64,000 nt of DNA from Erodium maritimum. Lineage: Eukaryota; Streptophyta; Magnoliopsida; Geraniales; Geraniaceae. The DNA is taken from assembly GCA_963921825.1 (NCBI GenBank), contig OY997595.1, forward strand, positions 66,371,879 to 66,435,878. Reading direction: 5' to 3'. The stretch's first letter is position 1, and every line of letters starts with the position of its first letter. The position numbers and the translations under genes were made by a program. This document shows, piece after piece, positions 54,564 to 64,000 of this stretch. Below the pieces are notes generated by a model. It ran no database searches, had not been told where the DNA came from, and worked only from the letters and a program-made list of their open reading frames with translations.

Positions 54564-57500
54564 TTACATCCTCGCGAGAGTGTTGATATCGAACGGAGAA
54601 GCATCGGATTGTGTCCGTGCAATGTATGCGACTCTGGCCGCTGCCATATTCGTAGCCTCCGTTGGATGGACGGCGTCCCAAAATACGTACTGGTCCCTAT
54701 CGGCGCATACATTACCATTTGGAACACATAATTCTTGTCCACTTGCCACTTCACAACACGGCCCATAGTTTGGAAGTGCGCCTGATTCACCATGGTTAAC
54801 AGTCAAGTCATGTTCACGTATCAGATAATAAAAAATCGAACGGAGAAAGATAACGTACTAGCGGTAGTATTGGCCCGCCCGTTAATGAAAGTGAAACTAG
54901 CATTGGGAAGCCTCCGGTTGAGATCGGTGACTAGCGCCTGGAGCCTAGTGTTAAATAGCGCGGCTGCATTGTTGACTTGATCCGCACACGAAGTTCCATT
55001 TAAGAGAAGCGGGATGCAACCTAACATACCTAGCCCGTTCAAGGCCACCTTCCTTGCCCCAAGGTGGTATAAAGTCTGGTTTGAACCTATAAGTAATAAA
55101 TTGAGGGAAAACCCCAAAATGCACCTTTGAGCGACTTATTTTTTCAACAGAAACGTGTTGTCTCACTTTTTTTCTTCTTCAAAAATGACTTCGGTTAAAC
55201 TGATGAAGACAGTTTTTTTTAGCAAAAACCGACTGTTAAAAGTAAAGGTGACAGTTAATTTTTGGGGATAACGCCGGTTCTTAGCCCAGTCGGAAAGGTC
55301 ATTTGCACATCCTAACCGTACTCCACCTTTTGGGACAGATGCTAACACAAAGGTGGTACACGTTTACAAAAAGGGAACTAGGATTTGTAAAAAAGTACCA
55401 CTTTATGTTACTTTTTGTAACAAAATACCATCTTTATGTTATTTTTTGTAACAAAAAACTATCTTTGTGTTAGGACCGGTAACAAAAGGTGGAGCACAGT
55501 TAGGATGTGCAAATGACCTTTCCGACTGGCCTAGGAAATAACGTTTCCCTAATTTTTGCTAAAAAGTGACCCGTCAGTATTATTTAACGAAACTCTCTAA
55601 AACTCGTTCTCTCCCTTCTCTCTAAAACCGACCCTCTTTCAAACCCTAGCCTCGAAGCCGTCGGTGCCTTCTCTGGCCTTCGACCATGGAAGATACCGGC
55701 GGCTACACCTCCTTCTCCCCCCTTTCTAGCCTTTTACCTTCCTCTTCGTTTCTTCCCCCGTTGGTTTCTTGTTCCGGCCTTTTTGCTTTGAATCCTTCTG
55801 TTCCTAAAAACCTCAGATCTGGCTTCTCCGGTGTCGTCGGTGGGCTCTCGTCGTGAGGAGTTGCGAGTTGTGCTCTGGTGAGGGACGGACGGTACTTATT
55901 CGTGTGTTTTCTTCGCTGACACGAGCGGATCTGGTCCTTTGGACTCAGATCTGCCTCAAACTCGCCTCTGGTGGTGTTGGCCCCAGGTGGCTCTTCACGG
56001 TGACCATTGACGGGCCTTGGGTTACTGGTCACCTTGGCTGTTGAAGATGGGTCATGAACCTGGTTTACCGCTACTATGCTGAGCAAGCCTTCCATCCATC
56101 CATCTCCGGGTGGGTTCGTCTCGCTGTTAGAGCCGCCTCAATTTCGTCATCGTGGGAAGGGTTTCATGTCTGGATTCGCTGTTGCTGGAGCTGTTGGTGA
56201 CTCGGTGGAGGGTAAGTTCGTTTCCTTCCTCTTTGCTCTGATTACTACTGGGACTGGATGAGTCAGATCTTTAGGTTTGACCCTTCTGTTACATCCCTCA
56301 TCGTTTCTAGCTCTGTAATTTCAACTTCTCCTTGCCCATTAGTCCTCGTTTCTCCGTTCCTTTTTGGGTGGGGCCTCACGGTTGGGGTTGACCACCGTGG
56401 GGGGTTTTAATCCAAGGGCTTGTGTTGAGGATTTTCTGGGTCGGGTTTTGTGGGGATTTAGGTGTTGAAATGATTTTGGGGTGTTTTGTCCTGCCCCCTC
56501 CTTTTGGGAGGCTATCGGTGTTGGCCGGTTGGAAGGTCCCGACTTCGGACCTTTGGGTGGTGGTGTCGGCTGAGGTTGGGGGTTTCGACTTTTGCATTCT
56601 GTTGGTTTGCTTAGTCGGGATTGGTGTTGGTGGCTGTTTTCTTCTGCTCTTCAAGGTGGTTTCTGAGTTTCCTGACTCCGTTTTTAGACCCTTGTTGGTC
56701 TTTTGTTTGTTGAGCTTAAAGGTTGTTTATTTAGAGTTTCAGACTCGTTGTACTTTTGTTCTGTGTTCCTTGGGTTTTGGTTGTGCTGATTAGTGGTTAT
56801 CCTGGGTGTTAGACCTATGTTGTTAGCTTGGTACTGGTTTGGTTCCCCTGGTTGGGTTCCGTTGTTTGTAAAACAGTTGGGTTGTTGTTTGTTTCGGGTT
56901 TGAGGTGCTTTATGCATTCTCTAGTTTGTAACTTGAGGGGTCTCCCCTTGCCCATGTTTTCGATTTGAAAACATGGTTTTATAAAACAAAAAAAACTTGC
57001 TGATAAAAAAAAAGTATTATTTAACGAAAATCGTTTTTTGTACTAAAACAGGTGACAATTAGGCACGATTTCGAAAGATTAGAAAAGCGAGACAACACGT
57101 TTTTGCTGAAAATAAACACCCGAGGATACATATGCATACCCCGTTAAATAACATCGCGTCGCTAAATACTAGAGGACGGAAACAAAACCTGTAATTGCTG
57201 GGAATATTCCGAAATGAGAACGGTGGCAAACTGATTTGGTGTATAAAAAGACCTTGTCGGGTATTGACTTGGCTTGAAGTAGTTGTTAAGGTAATCGTTG
57301 CTGCCGATGTAAACCCAATACAGACATTGGTTAAGGTAAGATTGAGTTCTAATTCCCAATATCGTTACTAGATTTGCTGTTGTAGTAAAATGATTTATTA
57401 CTTGTCTCCTCAAACCAGTTACACCCTGGATATAAAACAAGAGATAAATTAATGTCAAAGTTTATTTGTTTTAAAGAAGAGAAGAATGGCGATTGGTTAC

Positions 57501-60500
57501 CCGTCGGTTTCCAGTTTCATCGCGGATCCCAGCTCCACCGGACCCGTAGTTTACCCCTCTGAGCGTGGAATTGCCCCTAGCGGTCAGATACGGTGGAATC
57601 AACGTATCGAACCCCAGTAATTTCCCTGTTATACATGTAACTAGAAGACATGACTTACTATTGATGGTAATGTTGTGTTGAGAATCAAGTTTGACTACAT
57701 TATGTCAAGCAAAGATTTTAGGAAAAACTCCAGGTACTAACTATTTCTGACTTGTACATCTCAAGAACTTGTTGTTGGCTTATTTGTCGATCTGAAACGC
57801 ACTCTTGACTTACGGTAATTACACAAACTAACATTTTCCGTTAGAGATGACAGAGAAAGTTAGGAAAAACTCTTAGAACTAACTGCAACATGACTATTGA
57901 ACTCAAAAACTAACCGTATACTTGTTAGTTTTTGCAGCTTTTCCTAACGTTTTCCGTCATCTCTAACGGAAAATGTTAGTTTGTAACGGAAAGAGTTACT
58001 TTTTAGTAAATACCTAAGTCAACAGTGAGTTTCTGATCGACAAAAAAATCAGCAGTAAGTTCTTGAGCGGTACAACTCGACAATAGTTAGTTCCTGATTT
58101 TATCCCAAGATTTTATTAGAAGATCAACTAAACTAAAAACTTAAGTTGATAGTTAAAGACTAATAACACACGTTTTGATAGATAAGACTGTTTACGGGTT
58201 TGGATATAGAGTATTTAGACGGAGGGACAGTGGTTAACCCATTAGATAAATAGAGAATAAATTAGTATTTACGTAGAGATAGAGGTTTGAACTCGTATCC
58301 CTGAAACAATCGTTCGCTCCCTTGATTTCGCTCCAGGCTCCTTGCTCAGTGCAACGTCTCTGCTGCTGGTGAGTGTTGATCTGCGTCCGTCAGTGATTGT
58401 GTTCGTCCATAGAGATTGTCGAACCAGGTTAAGAGGACTTCAGAACGCTTTTACCTCTGTGAGTTTTCGAGGTCTCTCTACGTGCTCCACTGTACGAGCT
58501 CGTCCAACCAGGACTTGTGGACCGCGTTTGTTTTTGTTCCGACGGCCTGCGTCAACCTTCAGTCAGCTGCGGCCGTTAATAAAGGGGAGTTTTAAGCTCT
58601 GTTCAGTCCGCTGTTGCCATCAAATGAGGGGTGGTTTAACCTGTCCAGTCTGTTGGTGCTGTCAATAGAGTGGTACATGTATGAGTGTTCCAAACTCAAC
58701 GGTAGGTTGGTCCAGGGCTATGTGTTGCTGTTTGATTAGGCTTGGGAGAGAGGCAAGTCAAGATTCTTTATAGGAAAGGTTTGGAAAAAAAATTGGGATC
58801 GTCCCCGAAGGATGATGTTTTTCCTTAGACAAGTCCGCTTCGTGTGGAAGCCTGACTGTTCCTGAATATTGTGAAATGGCTTTGTTAGGGTGTATAGTAG
58901 TAGCACGCTCTTTTGAAGTCTGAAAGCGATACGGGAAGATATCGAGAGAGTGAGTGTTTTGGATTTAGAGTTTCGTTCTTTTGACAATAGGGTGTCTTAT
59001 ACATTAGGGTCCCAGAAAACACACCGGCAACACAAAGACGAAAAAGAGAACCATAGCAGAACTAATGAACAGCAAAAAACAACCCTTGTAGACAGAAAAA
59101 GAAACGAAATAGAGAAAGAACAAGAAGCAAATCAGGCCTCGCCCCTACCAGCACTCTTAAGCCGAGCCTTCACGAGACGGAATGAACACCACCACCGCAA
59201 TATTCTCAACGCTAAAGGGCACCCTGAGGCCAACACCATCGGAAGAGAAGGACGCTTGACCACCTATCTCGTTGTCGGACATACGAGGAAAGGGGTAAGG
59301 GCCAACGAACAGCGGAGCGAAACGTCTAACTCGCCCCACCACCAGCCTTAGCGACCAAACACCTGCACTGCTCGACTATTGAAGAGATAGCCCACCAGGG
59401 CCAACACCCGCGACAATCCTGGAGGAGAGTTCTGCCCTAAAATCCCTAGGCTCTACCGGACTAGAAGAGAGAGGGCATAGGGTCGAAACAGGTGAGTTTT
59501 GCTTCGGAGGGGAAGGAGACGAGCAGATCTAGAGAAACCCTAGATCTACAAAAGGGATTCGGGCCGGAGGGAGGCAAGGGCTGGGAAGATCTGCTCTAGA
59601 AGAAGGGGGAGGAGGAAAAGAAGGAGAAGAGAAGAGAAGGTCACCAGCTTGAAACTCGATTCAACCTTTCTAGAGGCTAAAGGGGCCAGATCGATGGCCA
59701 GAGATAGCTTTGTGAAGGCTTGGTAAAGATCGGGCTCGAGGTTGAAAAAGGTGAGGAAGAGTAATAGAGGATGGGGAAGATAAAGGGCTGGATTGGTTGG
59801 CAAAGTGGATCAACTTGTTTGGGATTCTTGTTTGACCATGGGTTTTAAGCCCCTGGTTAAGATCTTGAGTATTAGGGACATGGTTGAAGGAAAGACCAGA
59901 GATCTGTCTGATTCTGGTGACGGTCCAGCTTTGATCTAATTGATTCAGGTGGTCTCGCTACTAGGTGCCAGTTTTGGCAGGGAAGGTTTTTGTTGCATCA
60001 TGTGATAGGCTGGGTTGTTTTCGTGGTTTTGTTTTGTAGCGTGGGTCTCGCTTTAGTTGTTTGTCGTGTTTTTGGTGGTTTCTTGTTATTTTTCCGTTCT
60101 TCCATGTTTTTTTATAGTTTCAGCCCATTTGAGAGCTAGTTGTTAGTTGTCTTGAGTTTCGTTTTGGTCTTGAAAATAAAGTCCTATTTCTGATACTTTT
60201 CTTTGCCTTGTATTTCAACTCAGAATGACAAAAATGTAATAAATCTTTGCTTGTCCAGAAAAATACATGGTGCCAAGGGTAGTTTAGACCTAATAAACAT
60301 GAACCAACCCCCTTAAGTACCCCTAGTGTGGGGCCTCTATATAAGCAGAGTGTTATTATAGCCCCGCGTTAGAAATATGTGGATGAATTAACACCGATAA
60401 ATACATTGATACCTTCACCCATGAACTCAAGTTTTAGGTCGGATAAGACTTTAACAAATTACAGCACTACAACAATACTTACCAATAATATCCGCCGGCG

Positions 60501-60723
60501 TTAGACCGTTGGTGAACCTGCCTCTCGTCACGTTAGGAAGGTCAATTCCATAGGGAACGAAATCGGCCTTGGCATCGGTGACCGGAACGGCATTGTTGTT
60601 GCCGTTATCCACAACCGAGTCCCCAAATATGAAGTAGCATGGCACTTGTTGTGCTTCCGCAACAACGATCATCGACAATAACAAAAACCAAACGGCTAGC
60701 TTTCCTCCGAGGCTCATCTTCAT
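54564..60723 (-). CDS. GDSL esterase/lipase, copy 4 (catalytic blocks intact, TE-filled introns)
   Basis: Minus-strand exons: 60723-60483, 57625-57501, 57425-57189, 55075-54859 and 54781-54564, giving 345 aa. A signal peptide of about 24 aa ends at AEA before QQVPC. Block I FGDSVVDNGNNN, block II GVNYGSGGAGI, block III GSNDYLNNY and block V FWDAVHP keep the Ser, Gly, Asn, Asp and His expected of an active secreted SGNH hydrolase. The gene spans 6.2 kb because intron 1 (2857 bp) holds an F MITE, an E repeat and a LINE relative, and intron 3 (2113 bp) a MULE MITE and a LINE derivative. All splice sites are still canonical. Closest to copy 3 in exon 3 (FTTTANLVTILG). Confidence 0.92.
55265..55549. 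mobile_element. MULE-type MITE with 9-bp TSD (intron 3 of copy 4)
   Basis: GGGATAACGCCGG...AACGTTTCCC, 285 bp, with exact 9-bp TSD TAATTTTTG at 55256-55264 and 55550-55558. The arms share CAGTCGGAAAGGTCATTTGC, CACATCCTAAC and CTCCACCTTTTG inverted. Related to the MITE at 27607-27926. Confidence 0.85.
55593..57012 (+). mobile_element. ORF-less LINE derivative with 17-bp TSD (intron 3 of copy 4)
   Basis: The exact 17-bp TSD AGTATTATTTAACGAAA (55576-55592 and 57013-57029) bounds 1420 bp. The 5' end is a CT-rich leader (CTCTCTAAAACTCG, then AACCCTAGCC) and the 3' end TTGCTGATAAAAAAAAA. The interior is T/G-rich without a domain. It runs antisense to the gene it sits in. Confidence 0.85.
57721..58106. 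mobile_element. MITE family F with exact 9-bp TSD (intron 1 of copy 4)
   Basis: GGAAAAACTCCAGG...CCTGATTTTATCCC, 386 bp, with TSD AAGATTTTA at 57712-57720 and 58107-58115. Internal AACATTTTCCGTTAGAGATG and its inverse CATCTCTAACGGAAAATGTT form the hairpin. This copy defines the termini and TSD length of the family. Confidence 0.85.
58107..58314. repeat. Family E repeat (intron 1 of copy 4)
   Basis: AGAAGATCAACTAAACTAAA, TAGATAAATAGAGAATAAAT and AGGTTTGAACTCGTATCCCT blocks match the copies at 8005-8312 and 17600-17807. Confidence 0.5.
58315..60265 (+). mobile_element. RRM-type LINE relative, rearranged (intron 1 of copy 4)
   Basis: 58740-58975 matches 43075-43310 (GAGAGAGGCAAGTCAAGAT, ATATCGAGAGAGTGAGTGTT). 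59820-60250 matches the 3' part at 44230-44599 and ends in CTTTGCTTGTCCAGAAAAA. The middle (about 59005-59815) is GC-rich and appears to be an oppositely oriented LINE 5' region. No intact ORF. Confidence 0.5.
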
Positions 60724-60793
60724 ATATCTGACTTGGGATTGAAGTAATGAAGTTTATGAAGATTTGGCGATTTCCTAGCTAACATGGATGAGC

Positions 60794-60856
60794 TATTTAT
60801 AGCATGCACGTCATGAAAAGTCTACGGGTGTGATTTGTGAAAGTCAACTGCATGCG
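60794..60856 (-). promoter_or_regulatory. Promoter of GDSL copy 4: TATA, RY and W-box motifs
   Basis: TATAAATA on the minus strand (60801-60794), 71 bp before the ATG, with CATGC beside it, then TTGAC and GCATGC upstream (60856-60843). Same arrangement as copies 2 and 3. Confidence 0.5.
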
Positions 60857-61060
60857 CTGCTCTTTTTAAAAGCAATGCGTAACGAGTTAGGCCTCTCAAC
60901 TAAATTTAGAAACACGAGTGCGTATAAATGTACGAACTTGTTTTTATTTTTTTTATTTTTTTGCAATGGTTGTTGGTTTTTTAAAAGAGTAGTCAAAAAT
61001 TTGCTGCAATTATCTCCGTTATGCTATGATCATTCCGGTACGTAATACAAAGTTACAGTG
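60857..61060. repeat. Duplicated upstream flank of GDSL copy 4
   Basis: GCAATGGTTGTTGGTTTTTT, then AATTATCTCCGTTATGCTAT, matches 8911-8932 plus 9432-9475 (copy 2, with MITE) and 28459-28523 (copy 3). It is a second empty site for the MULE MITE. Confidence 0.65.
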
Positions 61061-62359
61061 AACTATTTGTATTTTGTAAGTACAGTTGATGAATTATTTT
61101 TTTTTCATTTTTTGCGAATGCATTATCGGAATTATTTATTTTTGTGAAAAGTTGAAAGTAATCGTAACAAAGTGTATACATTAGGGTCCCAAATTACAAA
61201 AGACATATAATATGAAGGACGAAATTGTCATTCTAAAAAAATTAAAGTCACATGACTAATTTCCGTCAAAAATAACGGTTACAAACGAAAAATAGTTAAC
61301 TTATTTTAAAAAATAGTCTATCGATAACATTTACAAAACATGCATAGTATACAACATGTTTTTTTGTATTATCCCAATATATCGAGATAAACTTGCCTCG
61401 CTCAACACAATAATGTTTTACCTGGTCTAATAAGTGAATGAAACTGCTCTGTTAGAGTTGAGAGGTCTCAGCCCTAGTTGTACATATGGTCAGGTTGTCG
61501 TCGAAATTATCGTTATACATAACCATGTTGTCTTATGCGACCTTCGTCTACTTCAATATCTTCTTCATCGAAGTCCTCATGTTCTTCTTTCTCGCGTCTC
61601 CACTTCTCAGTGACGGTGCATCTGAAGACTGAAGCATCTTTGGAGGCGATCCGCAGCTTCTTGTTGCAGTGGGTCTTTAACTCCTCGTACTAGCTTCTCG
61701 CGTCGTCATGGTCGTGGTCAGGACCGAGTGTACGACTTGCGTCATAGCATGACCACGGGTCATCACCGTCGAGGACGGTCAGGATTCAGTATCAGGTGCC
61801 TTTGTTGGTACGTACAATTAGGCGAGGTCTACCACGCATCCTTTCTTGGACAAATATGATGTCATTGGGGTACGGGTCGCTGGGGAGGAACAACATTCCG
61901 ACCCCTATATAGTTTTTTTCACTAATCATTGTGATCCTGGATCGAATCACGCACTATTTACAGAGATTTCATAGTCCTATCTCGAAGACCAAACAATAAT
62001 TAGACACCCGTATTTGTTTCAAATTGAGGTAAGAATTGGTTCCCTTATCTTTTAATTTTTTTTAAAAAAATGGGTAACCGGAGAAGTGCATTAATGCAAT
62101 AAAGAAACCATACAAGGTAGAGCGTAACCGCTCTGGGTTCCCGATATATGTTCAGGCCGACCGTAACGAGTCCAGCCCTCATGGACCCATAAAGATAGCA
62201 TACTTGATATCATAGACAATAACTGAGGACATCCCCTTACCGACGTCTCAAAACAACGAGACATAAAGAAAATAATCCAAACCAAAACATAAAAGAAAAT
62301 GTTCCAATGACAAACATAAGAATGTAAGAACGAGCAAAAATATTGAGCTGTTGGTGCAT
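61061..62359. other. Intergenic; decayed coding-like stretch at 61500-61925
   Basis: On the minus strand one frame of about 110 codons with a few stops gives NDIIFVQERMRGRPRLIVRT, then DDPWSCYDASRTLGPDHDHD and a basic KLRIASKDASVFRCTVTEKW. The composition looks protein-like but I do not recognise the family. 62090-62340 may be a LINE remnant. No intact gene. Confidence 0.3.
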
Positions 62360-64000
62360 TGTAAGAATCGCCCCCGGTCGATCCCGGTCGAACCTGGAGT
62401 TTTCGACGGAAGTTGACTTTTTGCTGGAAAAGTCAACTGATGACTCCGGAAGTCATTTGGGACCTTTCCGGGCCCCAAAAAGCTTAGTCGTTGTTACGGA
62501 TAGCTTAGTTGGGCCGTTTCCTTTCTGTTGGCTGTAATATTAGGAAAAGTCAACTCGAGTCTTTTGTCAGTCAAACGCAGTCTGATTAAAGGATAGATCT
62601 ACTTAATTAAGTGTGCTGGAAATTAGTTGGATAGTAGTGGTCCCCACATGGACAAGTGTCCATGCTTGCTTGGAAGGGAAGAAAGAGTGGTGTATTGACC
62701 CTCTTACCCTTGTTTGTGGAGCTTGGGGAGTTAAGAGCAAAAAGGGCACTTTGGGACTTTCAAAATTGGATTGAAGGCACAAAAAGGACAAGAAATCAGC
62801 TCATTTGAGCATTATTGGCTGAATTTTCAGAGAGAGAAAAAGGGAGAGTAAAACTTAGAAGCTTGAGGAGGAAGAAATGAGGAAAAGGATACATTTTGGG
62901 CTTGGTTTCTACTCAAATCTCTTCAAAAACAAGAGATTCTTCTTCTACACTCCATTTCCAAGGTAATCATCTAACTTTTTTTCGTTTTTGGTGAATCATG
63001 GTTCATGGATTTGAGGGAAAATGAAGAATATGGTTGGGGTTTGAAGCTTAAATGGTGGATGATGATTTTTGAGGAAGAAAATGAGTTAGATGATTGGTTT
63101 TAGTTGAGATTTGAGTAGCTTTGATGAAACACCTTTGTGGGTATTGAATTGCAGAAGCTTTTGGTCTGTTTTGGTAGTTTTTAGGATTCATCAATGAAGG
63201 TTTAGAGAAGGTTTTCGCAGAAAACGAGTTGGGGAAGAAGGACTCTGGTTTGGCACGGAACGGAGCCCGGAGAGGGTTAGGTTCCGGCGCGGAACGCCGC
63301 CCAGAGAGGGCCAGGTTCCAGCACAGAGTTCGGCACGGAACGGGCTTGGTCCCAGCACGGAACGACGCACGGACCGTGTCTGAATCCGGGCCGGTGAGCT
63401 GCGCGGACCGTGCCTGGTTCCGGGCCGGTCTGTGGCACGCGCCGGGTCTGGTTCCGTGCCGGTCTGTGGTGCGGTTCAGGTCGGGTACTGGGCCGGTTCG
63501 GGGCACGGGTCGGGTCGGATTCCGGGTCAGTGTGCCTTCTGAATTGGGCCTCTTTTCGGCCCATTTCTTGTTTAGCCTATGTTGGACTTTCGGGCTTAAT
63601 TCAATTATTTCTCGTTCTTATCGTAACTGAATTAGTTTTGACTCGAGTATTTAATTGTGATCCAAGGCTTCGGATCCGAGATCGACGGAGGAGGTGACCC
63701 GAGTACGTCGTGAAGTGGAGGAGGAAGCGAGCCAGGACGTCAGCAGCTAGGAGTTGAGTTCTATGTACTTTTGAGGTAGGGATCGTAGCGAACACCGGTT
63801 CGATTGTGGAAAGTTACTAGTATGCTTGCATGTTAATAATAATAACCAGAAAGGTCCTAGTTCGCATATAGGATGTGATTCACTAAAATAACCGCTTTCA
63901 ATTACATTAATAACCGGACGAGTCTTAGCGTGCATGTAGGATGTGATTCACTAGTTTAATCGCTTTCAATTCTTGGGAAATTGTCGTGCTAGTAGAATGG
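62360..64000 (+). mobile_element. 5' part of another LTR of the same family (runs off the window)
   Basis: Starts TGTAAGAATCGCCCCCGGTC. Further in come a purine-rich leader, a GC-rich degenerate repeat zone (GGCACGGAACGG units at 63240-63520) and the family landmarks GACGTCAGCAGCTAGGAGTT (63737), GTGGAAAGTTACTAGTATGC and GGAAATTGTCGTGCTAGTAG. Whether it is a solo LTR or the 5' LTR of a full element cannot be seen. Confidence 0.6.

Noticed and set aside
63048..63697. Overlapping 95-152 aa Arg/Pro-rich ORFs
   Set aside because: They arise from the degenerate GGCACGGAACGG repeat zone of an LTR.

Overview
The window is nuclear DNA from a flowering plant, most likely a eudicot. The genes have introns, plant-type TATA boxes and poly(A) signals, and the space around them is filled with plant LINEs, solo LTRs and MITEs. 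I cannot name the genus from sequence alone.

The only clear host genes are four paralogues of a secreted GDSL-type (SGNH) esterase/lipase: copy 1 on + (2060-3856), copy 2 on - (6104-8693), copy 3 on - (24330-28296) and copy 4 on - (54564-60723). Copies 1 and 2 are tail to tail; copies 2 to 4 point the same way. All four keep the same five-exon structure (about 241/125/237/217/218 bp) and all reading frames are open (349, 347, 345 and 345 aa). Copies 2 and 4 keep every catalytic block. Copy 1 has lost the GDS nucleophile (Ser to Gly), the block III Asn and a block II Gly. Copy 3 has lost only the nucleophile (Ser to Ala). The array therefore seems to mix two probable enzymes with two probable pseudoenzymes. 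The 5' and 3' flanks are duplicated with the genes, so insertions can be read against empty paralogous sites.

Everything else is mobile DNA, often nested. 1-2000: degraded TIR elements. 3.9-6.0 kb: a MITE and short LINE tails. 8.9-9.4 kb: a perfect-hairpin MULE-type MITE. 10.3-16.3 kb: LINE-like insertions without ORFs, a TTC microsatellite and a hAT MITE. 17.3-23.9 kb: a four-level nest in which a forward solo LTR sits in a reverse solo LTR, in a TIR element, in a short dispersed repeat. 28.5-35.2 kb: a reverse LINE with DUF4283/zinc-knuckle remains and a nested 3.2 kb solo LTR. 35.9-37.4 kb: a reverse LINE with RT C-terminus and RNase H. 38.8-39.5 kb: a foldback element. 39.8-44.6 kb: an RRM-type ORF1 LINE relative carrying a second, complete, ORF1-only copy (40471-43056). 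45.7-46.6 kb: a copia remnant. 46.6-50.4 kb: an acidic 143-aa ORF with a leader intron, between arrays of a 20-bp motif. 50.6-54.2 kb: a LINE RT scrap and a third ORF1-only element. Copy 4 has grown to 6.2 kb through insertions in introns 1 and 3. The window ends inside another LTR (from 62360).

The most interesting points are the nucleophile-less GDSL paralogues, the TSD-bounded ORF1-only ('half-LINE') insertions without reverse transcriptase, and the LTR family with GNRA-capped hairpins and hypervariable hairpin arrays.
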